Assembly: GCA_019137255.1 (NCBI GenBank)
Contig: WPDH01000402.1
Location: 1 to 22,184 of the forward strand
Direction: 5' to 3'
DNA from: Corinectria fuckeliana
Taxonomy: Eukaryota > Ascomycota > Sordariomycetes > Hypocreales > Nectriaceae
Length of the DNA: 22,184 nt
The notes under the pieces are model-generated. The model did no database searches. It was not told the DNA's origin and worked only from the letters and a program-made list of their open reading frames with translations. The position numbers were made by a program, and so were the translations under genes. Below are positions 9,358-19,679 of the stretch, piece after piece. Within the stretch, counting starts at the first letter, position 1. Each line of letters begins with the position of its first letter.

Positions 9358-10129
9358 ATGGACCATCTTTCTCAAGGCCAGATCACTAATGTCTATCTGA
9401 TGTCTAGCCTTTCTCTGTTCTGCGTCTGTCTTTTCGTCTTGGTCAAGTTCAATCACTCGTGGTCGCGGGAGACATAGCTTATATGCTTGATGGGAGGATG
9501 GATCCTGTTAGAGCTGACAGCCATGATCCTCTTTTCTCTCGAGTACGGCCAATATAGCAAGCTTCCACAGGCTCTTGCGGGGTCTATACATATCATCCTG
9601 GCCACAATGTCCCTGTGGGGAGTTGCCATAATTCAGGTCCGTTAAAGTATTCGATGACCTGTGTCGTTGTTCTGACGCGATGATCTAGATCTCTGCAATC
9701 ATCTATTCGTTTGCAGTTGTGATAAGGAAAGAATCGTGGTTGAAATGGGTTGCAATACTCGAATTGGTTGAAGTAACATTAATTGTTATCTTTGCAATAG
9801 TTCTGGAGATTCCGACTCCCCTCAAACTTGCCTATATCACACTATTCACTTCCCAAGCTGCCGCCATTAGAGTCATACTTTTCGCTTCTTGAGGCATACC
9901 ATCAGAGAGGGTACCAAAACGTACAGCTGATTATTTGTGGCTCCTAGGCTTGCTTCTTATGATAGTCTCAGTATTAGTACTTAGGCTGTCACTTGCTGGA
10001 TACTATGAGAGGTTAATATTCCTATAGTGGCTCCTCTACATGATAATCTCAACTGTAGGCTATCAACTTTCAGAGAGCTTAAGTCTAACAGGTGGAGACT
10101 CAGAGATTGCGTTAACTCTGAACCGCTAA
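9358..10129 (+). pseudogene. Multi-pass integral membrane protein gene with one intron, three nonsense mutations
   Basis: ATG 9358 lies in a good context (caaacATGg). Exon 1 is 9358-9636 (93 codons) and exon 2 is 9689-10129, joined in phase 0 by a 52-base intron. The conceptual product is 239 residues with about seven hydrophobic segments, roughly at residues 12-30, 43-62, 73-91, 92-106, 111-130, 135-155 and 167-188, and perhaps one more near 200, ending in a short polar tail. The frame is broken by TAG 9475, TGA 9890 and TAG 10025, each one transition away from Gln, Arg or Trp codons. Apart from these the coding quality is good, so inactivation looks recent and mild. I do not recognise the family. 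A comparison with the small membrane-bound terpene cyclases came to mind from the size and seven segments, but their characteristic Trp-Glu motif was not seen. Confidence 0.7.
9637..9688 (+). other. Spliceosomal intron in the membrane protein gene
   Basis: The 52-base intron starts gtccgt and ends tctag, with a branch-site-like ctgac at 9672-9676, 12 bases before the acceptor. Removing it joins two hydrophobic coding stretches in phase 0. The donor departs from the fungal consensus gtatgt or gtaagt, possibly through mutation. Confidence 0.65.
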
Positions 10130-10810
10130 CTAAGCTTCAGCTCTCTCACGGACAACTCATCTTCGCCACAACTCTATGGCCGTTAATCGCTCTCTGCTAG
10201 CCTAATCCTGCTGCCTCCTGTTACTGTAATCTTAAGTAACTAGCTCTCTTACTCCTACGATAAGTAGTTAGCTGGTTCTATAGCTTTACAGTTGTTAATG
10301 TTATAAAGGAAATAGGCATAGATGGCCTAGTGTGGGATCTTATAAGTTTGTTGATTTTTTATCGCGCAGTTGAAGGACCTAGTATATTATTAGGGCAAAG
10401 ATGTAATTAATAGCCTGCTTCCGTCTTATATTACTTTTAAAGCCCCCTAGTTCTGGGAAATATAGCGTCCCCTTTAAAGCACTAGAAGTGAGCATTATTA
10501 TAGTGGCTTGTGTTAAGGCTTATCAATTTCATAGTCTTAATAGCGTGGAATCATTAAAGCATCCTTTCTTAAGTTACGTTTCTAAGAGAGGGGTTAAGCT
10601 CCTTTAAAATATGTCCCTAAAGCTCATTTCCTAGTCGACTAACTACTAGCAGGAGACATTCTGGCAACAGGAGGTGTCAAGAACAAACTCTTAAGTATCA
10701 GGGGCAAGATGGAAAGAGAAAGATGGGAAGGAGAAGAAGAAGGAACAGCACCCAACTCGGGGAGGGCATAACTGTTTTACTCAAGTCTCTCACCCCACTG
10801 CCCTTCAGGC
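10130..10810. other. Transition region without recognisable gene
   Basis: The sequence becomes gradually richer in TA words towards 10300-10650, but keeps scattered CG, and no open or decayed frame with domain content was found. A purine-rich stretch lies at about 10708-10746. Confidence 0.5.
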
Positions 10811-10954
10811 TGTGACATTATAGCCAGCATCAGAAGACATAAGTGGCTAGACAGGTCACAAGCCAGCCCCCTAACCCTAAGCACCTTAAACAGCTGCGCC
10901 CTTGGGGCTTTAGAGTCGGTCCGCCAGTCCCACAGTCGTCTAGAGTACTTAAAC

Positions 10955-11060
10955 CCCCCTCTTCCCTCTCCTCCTTCCTCATCCTCGTCCGTCCTTCCTT
11001 CCTCGTCCTCATCCTTCCTTCCTCGTCCTTATCCTTCATTCCTCGCTCGCCTTAACCTCA
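10955..11060 (+). repeat. Pyrimidine tract with 20-bp imperfect tandem repeats
   Basis: The plus strand is almost purely C and T. Within it about four copies of a 20-base unit can be aligned (10973-10992, 10993-11012, 11013-11032, 11033-11052), of the type ccttccttcctcgtcctcat. Such one-sided tracts are common in fungal promoters and leaders just upstream of transcription starts. Here it lies about 100-200 bases before the large decayed frame at 11161 and may belong to its promoter. Confidence 0.75.
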
Positions 11061-11160
11061 CCCGACTAACTTGCTGCTCAACCAGCCCGCCACCTGAGCG
11101 ACTCTCAACAAGCAACAGCCAACCACAGACTACTCACCCTAGCCAGCGAATACTACTATC
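11061..11160 (+). promoter_or_regulatory. Probable 5' leader of the large decayed gene
   Basis: C- and A-rich sequence with words such as caacaagcaacagccaacc lies between the pyrimidine tract and the decayed frame, and resembles leaders of highly expressed fungal genes or retroelements. It is much less mutated than the frame it precedes. Confidence 0.35.
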
Positions 11161-14100
11161 GCTATAGCCCCTAAACGCCCAGTACGCACCATCATAAGTT
11201 AGAAAGTCTTATACTAACAGTCACAGCTTAACCAAGTCGACCTTAAACACAGATAGCTTTAAGTCCCTATTGAAACTAACTAGCTTAAACTATATATTAC
11301 TACTAAGGTCTAAGCTAATATATCTCTCCTTCCGCCTTAATATCTCACCTGCTTTCACGTTTTTAACAACCTCTTAATAAAGCTCGCTAAGTATACTAAC
11401 ACTATTAACACCTTTCTTGCCTACTTAAAAGGCTAACTCGCTCTTATACTATATACTAACTATAATAAGAACTATAACTATAATAGTAGTATTATACCCT
11501 TTTTAGATTATATCTTTCTTTTAATATACTAGGGTTTTACTTATACCTCTTATATTATATATTATTATACTATTAAGTACTTTTTTAATATTTTTTATAC
11601 TAAGTATTTTAATTAATTTTAAAAGAAGATTTAGATTATAATTAATAATCTTAGCTTAATAGCTTTAAGATAGTTAGAATAAGAATATTTACTTTTAACT
11701 TTTAATTTATACTATTCTTAAACTATTTAGTAATATTACTAACACTTTAGAAGTAGTCTTACTTATAAGTTAGTATAGCTTTTATAAGAACCCTCTTTTA
11801 TATTTCTACTTAATACTCTTAGTATAAGACTCTCTAATAATACCCTAAATGTTTTTATATTTAGCTTACTTTATCTAAAAGACTTAAAACTCTTAAATAA
11901 AAAGCTTTATACTAAGAAAAATATTATTATAATTAGTAGTATTAATATCTTAACTAATATAAGTAGTAAGTCTTACTTTTATTTTACTATTAATAGCACT
12001 TTTAAACTAGACTTATTAGTCTCTAACTATTAGAGTTTTTTCCGCTCTAAGAAATCTAGCTGTATTATATATAATATATTAGCTTATTTAACACTAGAGT
12101 TAGCTAATAAGCTATATACTAATATCTTACAGAAGTTACAGTCTAGTTAAAAAGCCCTACTCACCCTATTTAATACCTTCACTAAGAGCCTAGCTTAGTC
12201 TAACTACTTTTAATACTATTACACTTAAAATATTAATTATTACTAAACCAGGCTTTCTTATCTCTCTTAAAGGATAATATAGCTTTATAGCTAAGCAGAT
12301 ATATTAGTCTATTATATAAGACTATTATATATAAAACAGGTTACTTTATAGTTCTTTTTATAATAGGTTATAGCTCTCTACCTATTATATAAGAAAGAGT
12401 AGAAAAAGTAAGCTATAAGAAGCAAATAAAGGCGAGCTGTAGGATTTCTCTATCTAAAGATTCTTCTTTATAGAGAAAATTATCCTAATAAAGCAGAGAT
12501 TATAGCTATATTTAACTATAACCTAGTGAAACCTATTAATACTATCCTAATTATTAGGATAAGACTGTTAATTCCTTTACTAGCAAGTTTCACTAAGTAT
12601 CTCTATAGAGTGGTAAGAGTAAACAGTCTAAATAGTATAGTTATATAAGTAAGTAAGAAACTACTAACACTTAGAGAAGCCTTTTAGTCTCTTATTAACT
12701 TTAAGTATCTTAAGAACTATAACAAATTCGCTTTAATAATACTTAGGTAGATAGAGTCTTTATACTAATTAGCTTTACACTTAGAGATCTCTCTTTACTT
12801 ATATAAGAGTAAGAAAAGATAGTAGTTAGTCTAAAAACCTTTAAAATAGAGTTTAATCTAATATGTAAAGCACACCTGTATATAAGACCTTATAAAGCGA
12901 ATTTTTATATGCTATTAGGATTTGCTATAGTAGGAATAGTAGTAAGATTTATCTAAGTAGAGTAATAAAAATATAATCTTATAGTATTTACTAAGGTTAG
13001 TAGCCTTTATTATTATATTCTATAGGCTTATATAGTATTATTAGGTAGTTCTTATCTATATACTATTATTATACTTATTCTACTAAATAGACCTCTTATA
13101 TATTAAGATTAAAAAAGACTCTAAACTATATAAGGCGTTCTTACTATTTTTATATTATATACTATAATAAGATTTAACACTAAGAGAAGATTATTAGGGA
13201 GTTATACACTAAGAATATAGCTTTTTCCCGCTTTACCCTAACTACTAATTCTCTATAAGCTTACTAATAAGGCTAGGATAGTATTAGTACTTTTCTTACC
13301 TCTTCTTCTTTTAGTGCTCTTAGTGCTTTTTTTATCTCTCTTATAACTATATTTTTATACTATACCTTAAAAGTATTCCCCTCTTTTCAGGATTATAAAG
13401 AGAGTTTTTATTACTAATAAAGCAGATTTAAGCTAAGAGAACTCTTATATAGTTTTAGAGAATATTTAAACAGTTAGGCAGAACTCAGCTGTTAGCAGAT
13501 CTAAAAGCCTTTAGTAAGGTCCTGTATAATAACCTGTTAGTTATATATAGCTGCTAAGATTGTTATAAAACACTTTGCTAAGGTGGTGCTATAGTGTCTG
13601 TTAGTTATAATAGATAAGAGTGACCACTCTAGGCTTTACTTTAAGATTATACTAAGAAGAAAGAGGTAGCTTTTATATATAGGAACTTTAGGGGGGTGGC
13701 TTTTATAAAAGTCTCACCTTTATTATAATATAATCCCTAAAAGATTAAAGTTAAAGCCTTTTTTACCTTATATAGTAGTTGTGTTATATATTGCTAAGAG
13801 GGCTAGAAAGAGTTAGTGTTAGTTTAAACTGTATACTAAGCAGGCTTTACTGCTAAGAGAATATTAAGAAAGGTGTAGAGTAGAGAGTATATCTTACTAT
13901 TAGTTTAGAGATTAGTAATATACTTAGATGCTATCTTACTCTTAGGGAAGTTAGCCTAGCTTTATAAAACAAGGTTAGAAGTAGCTATAAGAAGAGGCTT
14001 AATTATCCTGTTAGTACTATCTTATTATATTAAGTAGTATTATTATATTTAGATTCTTTCTGTATAAGGTAAATATACCTTTTTATATCTTTATACTACC

Positions 14101-14244
14101 TGGCTAAGTATAGCTATACAGCTAAGCTAAGATATCCCTCTTTTAGATTCTTAATATTATATATAATAAGTAATCTTTATATAGGCCGCCCTACTAGACT
14201 CTAGGGCTTTATTCACAAGCTTAACTTAACCTAAGAGAATATAA
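11161..14244 (+). pseudogene. Very large decayed coding frame, unknown family
   Basis: In one forward frame the sequence reads as roughly 1000 codons with many TAA and TAG stops. Stretches read at about 11161-12230, 12247-13310 and 13471-14244 are all in register, so frameshifts, if any, cancel out. The N-terminal end is basic (APKRPVRTI, about 11167-11193). A cysteine cluster C-x2-C-x4-C lies at codons 13552, 13561 and 13576 and may be part of a zinc-binding site. Mutation is weak in the first 300 bases and heavy afterwards. The size and the strong RIP mean this was almost certainly a repeated sequence: a transposon protein or a member of a multicopy gene family. I saw no convincing reverse transcriptase, DDE, helicase or tyrosine recombinase motif, and I cannot name it. 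Confidence 0.5.
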
Positions 14245-14579
14245 ATTTATACCTTCTCCCTGTTACTTTTAAGCCTCTTTTATCTCTCTGATTTTATCTA
14301 CTAAGTTATATACCTATAAATAATATCTTCTCTTATTCTAGGTAATAGCTCCCCTCTTTATAAGCATCCTAGGAGGGAACAAATAAACTTAAAATATATA
14401 CCTCTTAAAAAGCTTAATACTAGTCTTCTAATAAAAACTACTATTAATCTAAATCTAGTTGTTTTTAGTAATAAAAATAACATATATTAGCTTACTACTA
14501 AGTATTTATAAGAAAGCTTTTAACTAAAAGTTCAGGCTATATTATATATACTTAGGCCCTTTACTATTAGTATTAGTCT

Positions 14580-15116
14580 CCTAAGGGTAAACAGTATAAT
14601 AAGACAGGATAAGAGCTTAAGTATTTTCTAAACAGTAAAGACCCTAAGACTCTAACTGAAATAAACAGTCTCACACACTATAAAGCTTTTACTTTAGCCT
14701 CTTAATTTAAGCCCCTTAGAGGGCCTAGTTATAGCACCAGTCTAACTTAGAAACCTTAGGAAAGGCGTAAAACAGAGAAGTTAACTTAACCCGCTATAAA
14801 GCCTTAACGTTTAGAGAGGATCCGAAAGAAACAGTTAGAGAAGTCAAAAAGAGATAGAAACACTTCTAGAACTATATTAGGACTACCAGTTACAGTAAGG
14901 ATAGAAAGAGAGCTCTAGAATTATTAAGAACAACTAAGGCTTTTAGAGGAGCAGAATAGGAGGCGGTTAGAGTTAAGCTAGGAAAACTTATCTAAGAACT
15001 AAATGTCTTAACTAGAATTATACAACCTAACTAACTCCGCCTTTAAGTCCGCCGCCTCAGATGGGTGCTATATAGTAGATTCTAACATTATATCATTCTA
15101 TTATTATACAACTTAG
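14580..15116 (+). pseudogene. Decayed C-terminal coiled-coil segment, probably the end of the large frame
   Basis: In a different register from the preceding frame, this segment reads as a basic and then strongly helical, Glu/Gln/Leu/Arg-rich sequence (for example RLERIRKKQLEKSKRDRNTS, 14808-14867, and LRLLEEQNRRRLELS, about 14937-14981) ending at TAG 15114-15116 or TAA 15123-15125. Stops are TAA or TAG. Such basic coiled-coil tails are seen at the C-termini of several fungal transposase-like proteins. The register change between about 14244 and 14580 could be a lost intron boundary, a frameshift or a second gene. Mutation becomes weaker towards 15100, mirroring the weak mutation at 11200. 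Confidence 0.5.
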
Positions 15117-15125
15117 GTTCACTAA

Positions 15126-15650
15126 GAGCTTTAATAATAGCATATTATGCACTCATCTAGCACAAGAGAGAAGATTAAAGATAACGCCCCTTCCAATATG
15201 CTAGAAGAGATAGCCACCACAGCGCAAGTCCCGGTGATCGCTCAATCCAAGCGGGATCACCTCTAACAACATGCTGAGTGCATCCCATCCTGTAACACGG
15301 GAACGCTGTGTCTGTTTCTTACTTTCATCCAAGTTCACCATCGGCAACTGCTGGGTTCGACGGTTCCCCGAACGAAGTACAAAATCTCTTGTGTTTGTGT
15401 AGTACACAACGCATGTGGTGGAGGTTCCATATGCAGGGAAAGCCGTTGCCGGGAATAGAACGGTCGCACCCCTCGTGATCGCAGAGATGTGTGGGTAGCC
15501 TGGAATATCTAAAGTGCGGGGTGTATTAGAACCGCTTGATGCAGAGGAGTTAGTGTAGCGTGCTTACGTTAGGAGCCGTCTGATTTCGGCACCCTAGCAG
15601 CCGCTTAAAAATAGAAAAGTGGCCAGCCTAGAGTCTTAACACCTGGCCAG
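15126..15650. other. Less mutated island between two RIP blocks
   Basis: Balanced composition with many CG dinucleotides. One minus-strand open frame (15201-15407) gives a peptide without recognisable features. I see no gene. This is probably unique host DNA into which the copia element at 15651 inserted. Confidence 0.55.
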
Positions 15651-15664
15651 TGTTAAGCGCTATA

Positions 15665-15724
15665 AGTCCCCCCCCCCACTTATAGACCGCCCCCCCTTCT
15701 AGACCACCTTTTTCACCAAAATGC
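15665..15724 (+). repeat. Left terminal inverted repeat of the MITE
   Basis: It begins AGT followed by ten C, then acttatagaccg, seven C, and ttctagaccaccttttt. It is less mutated than the right copy, keeping CG and gacc where the right end has tg and gact. Confidence 0.85.
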
Positions 15725-16405
15725 ATATATTTAAAGATTTAATAATAAATTAAGCTATTAATAAGATAACTTAATAATTTAAAACTAATTAGAACTTTAT
15801 ATAATCTTATAAAAGAAATATATAAAGTTAGATTTTATAGTATTTTTAGCTCTTAAATAAATACTTAAGTAAGTATTAAAATTTTATATATAATTTCTTA
15901 AGTAACTTAAAAGTTAGTTTTTAAAGTAATAAAAAATATTTTTTAATATTAGAAAGATATTTTTAGCTTTTAAAAATAAAAGTAATACTAAAAAAAAATC
16001 CTAATAAATCTTTTTCTAATTATTATAAGTTATATTTAAAAAAAAGCTAAATTCTATTTTCTAAAGAATTATTTTAAAAATATTCTTTAATAACTTTTTA
16101 ATTTTAAAGATTATCTTTAAAAAGAAACTACTTTTATAATACTAGATTTTAGTATAAAATTATAAGATTTTTAAAAGATTTTTATTATCTATTTTTAAAA
16201 ATTAGTACTAATAAATTTCTGTTAAGACTTACTAGTAAACTACTAGTAAATCTTAACTAATTTTCTCTTTCTTATTATTAGCTTATTCTAAAGTAAAAAA
16301 TCCTAAAATCTTAAAGATAGTCTTTTTTATATTTAAAGAATATATAGTTAACTTCTTACTATTTTTAGTAACTAATCTGATTTAATATAGAATTTTAAAG
16401 TATTA

Positions 16406-16466
16406 GTGTTTTAGTGGAAAAGGTAGTCTAAAAGAGGGGGCAGTCTATAAGTGGGGGGGGGAGACT
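16406..16466 (-). repeat. Right terminal inverted repeat of the MITE
   Basis: On the minus strand it begins AGTCT followed by nine C, then acttatagactg and so on, matching the left end with mostly C-to-T differences and small length changes in the C runs. Confidence 0.85.
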
Positions 16467-16711
16467 TAGTTACTATACAGAAAAGCTACTCTAAATAACC
16501 TTATCTTATAATACCTTTTTTTATCTTTATATTAAGCCCTGTTTCTACCTACTTTTAGGGATATTTAAATAGGCTAGATTAAGATATGTTTACCTAGTCT
16601 TAATATATCTACTAGGGGTTTTTAGTTTTATATAAAAGACTAAGTCTTACTTTTAGATATAATTAATTAAGTTATATATTATATTTATACTTTAATATAC
16701 TATAATATATA

Positions 16712-16725
16712 TTAGTTATAAGCCT
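16712..16725 (+). other. Primer-binding site, probably for an initiator-tRNA-Met half molecule
   Basis: The stretch ttagttataagcct, four bases after the LTR end, is a G-to-A and C-to-T mutated form of TTGGTTATGAGCCC. That sequence is complementary to the anticodon stem-loop of initiator tRNA-Met (GGGCTCATAACC). Several copia-group elements, such as Drosophila copia and yeast Ty5, prime from an internal part of this tRNA rather than from its 3' end. Position and sequence agree. Confidence 0.6.
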
Positions 16726-17151
16726 AAATAGTACTTTTTTATTTATTTTTTTATTAAACTTTTAAAATTATAAGTTAATTAAAGCCTTATACTTCTATTA
16801 ATCTTAGCCTTAATAGCTAAAAGGCTTAATTAGTATTAAGATATTATCTTAAAGTTAATACTAAAATAAATATAAGAGTATAACTTCTCTTAATTTTTCT
16901 TATATAATATACTTTTATTTTACTTATACTTATACTTATAATTTCTTAAACCTAAGAGTTATTTCTCTAATTAATCTAATTTTTAATTTTTTATAGATTT
17001 TACTATTTAATTTAATTTCTCTTATTATTTTTACTAGATTTATTATTTATCTTTAAAAACTACTTATTTATTATATTAGATTAATAACTTATTTAACTCT
17101 TAGGTTTAAATTATTATTTTATTTTTTAATATATCTAATAAGCTTATTTTA
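16726..17151. repeat. Copia leader or gag 5' end, RIP-degraded
   Basis: Extremely AT-rich sequence between the primer-binding site and the readable part of gag. The start of gag probably lies here but cannot be placed. Confidence 0.5.
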
Positions 17152-18513
17152 AATAATAAAATATATAAACTTTAAGAGCTTTTAGACTAGATTAAGTAGT
17201 ATAAGTATATCTAGAAAATAGCTTAATTATATAATATTTAGAAGTATATTAACTTAGATACCTATAAGATGCTTATTAAACTAAGAGTACTAGTAATTCT
17301 AATTATAGTCTTATTTATAAGAATTATTATTTTAGGCTTTTAGACTACTTTAGAGACTAACCTAGTAGTTTAACTAGACTTTTTATTACTTTTACTAGCT
17401 TTTATATTAACTTAAATAGCTTATTTTTCTATTTTAGCCTTTTATATATTATACTAGCTAGCTTAGAAACCTTTAGAATTTATAGATAAAAGAAATAATA
17501 AAAATAGTACTAATAATAATAATAAGAAAGACTTTTATTATAAGGTAATTTAAGTCTTTTCTACTCTTTTAAGCTTAGTAGCTTATAATAATTTTATTAA
17601 GAAAAGAGCCTTTTAGTCTTAGTAATATATCTTTAAAGTTATAAAATTCTAGTATGCTTATAAGATAGTTATAAATATTAATACCTTTATTATTAAGTCT
17701 TTAAGCTTTTAATATAAGAGTTAAACTTTTATATATTATAACACTTAAGAACGCTTAGTACAGCTTAGACTAGCTGTTAAGCTAGCTTTATAAAAGAAAG
17801 AGAAATATTTAGTTCTTAAGTATAAGATAATCTAATTCTTAAAGCTTAATAAGATTAATCTTATAGCTTAATTTGTTAAATTCTTACACTAGTATATAAT
17901 ATATATTAAATTTAGGCTCTAATAAGATAAGCTTTTAGCTAGCCTTAAAGACTTTTTAGCTGTAATTACTAAAGTTAATAAGGTCTTTTAGAATAAGTAG
18001 TACTTAAAGCTTATTAACTCTTAAGAGAGGTAATAAAGCCTGCCTTCTCTCTTAAAGGTAGTAAAGTGATTTAGGATTATAAGAGAATTAAAGTTTTTAA
18101 ATTCTAAGCTTTTTAAAAAGAGGGTTTTTACTATTATACTTAAAAGCGAAAAGAACTTAAAAACACTTTTAATACTAACACTTTTAATACTTTATTAGTA
18201 AGAGATATAGTTAGTGTAAACTAACTACCTAACTAAAGCTGTTAGCTTAAAAGAGGAGATATATAAATAAGATTATAGCTTAAGTAACTATAAAAGATAA
18301 GAAACAAATTAGACTGCTTTTAAGTATTAGATTTAATACTTTTAAAAGTAATCTAGCTAATAAGAATAAGAATAAATAATAAGAGCTACTATAACAGCTA
18401 GGTAAGATAAGACAAAAAGTAATAAAAGGTAAAATTAAAATTAAGAAGAGAAAAAACATACTCTTTTATTAAGATTAGGTAAAACAACCACTTTAAGTAG
18501 TAACTACTTATAG
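17152..18513 (+). pseudogene. Ty1/copia gag remnant
   Basis: One forward frame of about 450 codons, broken by many TAA and TAG and one TGA (about 18067), follows a 5' LTR and primer-binding site of a copia element. It contains a segment reading KYINLDTYK near 17245-17271, a Pro-rich-like linker where Pro codons have become Leu or Ser, a long helical region, and a Lys/Gln/Glu-rich C-terminal part (to about 18450). This composition and order are usual for fungal copia Gag. The assignment rests mainly on position and overall style, since Gag is poorly conserved. A zinc knuckle is expected near 18460-18510, where Cys codons may have become Tyr. Protease and integrase were not found downstream, so the element is truncated or interrupted after gag. 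Confidence 0.6.
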
Positions 18514-18901
18514 CTAAGCCTTATATATATTAAAACTCTTATACTAATTAGTACTATTATAAACCTCTCTTATAATCTAATACTTATTCTTAAGCATACT
18601 AAGAGTTATACCTTTAAATAATAATAAAAACCTAGTTAATAGTCTAGTCTTCCTCTAATCTATCTAAAAGTAATATATCTACTTATTATATCTTCTCTTA
18701 TTCTTTTAGTCTGCCTCTCTACTTTCTTATTATTTTTTATCTCCTCTTATCTTATTATATATTTTAACATATCTTATTACTTACCTTAAGTATAGTTCTA
18801 AGTAGCTAATCTGTTTATATAAGAAGGGTAAGCAGTAAAAGGTAAAGGTTAAAAAAGAGTATAAGCTGCTACTATTAGGATAGGCTATTATTAAAGACTT
18901 A
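18514..18901. repeat. RIP-degraded DNA after gag
   Basis: AT-rich, with a pyrimidine-rich stretch at about 18690-18760 (tcttctcttattcttttagtc and similar). The copia protease would be expected here but is not recognisable. The junction to the minus-strand element to the right probably lies in this interval. Confidence 0.4.
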
Positions 18902-19679
18902 TAAGCCTATTAAGTATATTTATAGCCTAAGTGTTAGTTATAAGATAATAGTAAGTTTAGGTGTTAAAAACTTAAGTGAGGGTAAGTTTATTAAAAGTAT
19001 ATCTTATTATCCTGTTAGTAATAGCTCTTATTTGTTAATTAGCTATAGTATTTAATATAGTGTTTTTCTCTTTTTAAGTAATATCTCTTAAAGGTATACT
19101 AGTAATTAATAGTATAAGGTTAGTAATCTTATAAGGTCTTAAGACCTTAGTAGCTTTAGACTTATCTCTTATAAGAATATTACCTTTTAAATTCTTATTA
19201 TCTTATTATTACTAGAAAGTAGCCTTCTCTTTTTTAGCTTATAAAGCTTTAATAGCCTTTTAAACATCCTTAGGGTTTTAGCTAGTATTAAGCTAAAAAA
19301 AGAAGTTAGTCTTATAAGCAGATAATAAAGCTTAAGATCTAGTGTTTTTTACCTTTTTAAGCTTAAATATAAAGTTATAGTCTTTAAAAAGGTTTAAATA
19401 AGGCTGCTTATCTAGGTTAATATAAGATAAGATATAATCCTAATTTAGTAAGAGTGTAAGCTCTATCTTTATATTAGTTAGGTTTATTTTCTCTTCTTTT
19501 ATAAGTGCTAACTCTAGTAACTTTAGCTTAAAGAGGGGTCTCTTTTAGAGGTTATATAAGATAGTACTAATCTCTTTAAGTGTTAAGTTTAACTATAGGC
19601 TTAAAAGTTTTTAAGATCTCTTTTAAACAGGTATATAAGAGGTAAAGGTTATAAGTGAGTTAGTTAGATTAGAGTTATA
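18902..19679 (-). pseudogene. Decayed minus-strand coding frame, unknown family
   Basis: On the minus strand, reading from 19679 down to about 18902, one frame holds about 260 codons with RIP-type stops only. Between about 19590 and 19440 it runs nearly open, for example RPLFKLKLLELALIKEEK (about 19540-19487). Further on it is rich in Lys, Leu and Asn (FKDYNFIFKLKKVKNT, about 19391-19344). The opposite orientation to gag shows that a different element starts here. It probably continues to higher coordinates, but I could not follow it confidently. No transposase or polymerase motif was recognised. Confidence 0.45.

Larger units (their letters stand above)
15665..16466. mobile_element. MITE-like element with about 60-bp terminal inverted repeats and TA duplication
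   Basis: The two ends, 15665-15724 and 16406-16466, are inverse to each other over about 60 bases. Both read inward as AGTC(C/T), a run of C, acttatagac(c/t)g, a second C run, tagac(c/t)acctttt. The element is flanked by TA on both sides (15663-15664 and 16467-16468). The corresponding LTR at 5497-5749 has a single TA at that point, so it shows the site before insertion. TA duplication and AGTC termini fit the Tc1/mariner group, especially Fot1/pogo. At 802 bp, with an extremely AT-rich interior lacking any decayed transposase frame that I could recognise, it is a non-autonomous derivative. Confidence 0.85.
15651..16707 (+). repeat. 5' LTR of a second copia copy, split by a MITE insertion
   Basis: It starts TGTTAAGCGCTATA at 15651-15664, continues at 16469 with gttactatac, and ends at 16707 with taata (TAACA with one C to T). 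Without the 804 inserted bases it is 253 bp and aligns gap-free with 5497-5749. Differences are C/T and G/A transitions in both directions in the left half, and almost only losses of C and G in the right half, where for example ggtccctag at 5650 is ggtttttag here. A primer-binding site and gag follow, so this is a 5' LTR. Confidence 0.85.

Noticed and set aside
10867..10882. Interstitial telomere repeat (ctaaccctaagc)
   Set aside because: Only about one and a half units, and the ttaggg words at 3201 and 3726 are single copies within the LTRs.
10830..11055. Open frames on both strands over the pyrimidine tract
   Set aside because: Their Arg/Glu- or Ser/Pro-rich peptides merely reflect the CT repeats.
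10811..11160. A Gypsy-type LTR starting tgtgaca at 10811
   Set aside because: No second copy was found in the window, and no clear CA end, primer-binding site or target duplication.
15201..15407. Minus-strand open frame of 68 codons in the second island
   Set aside because: No recognisable features and no supporting context.
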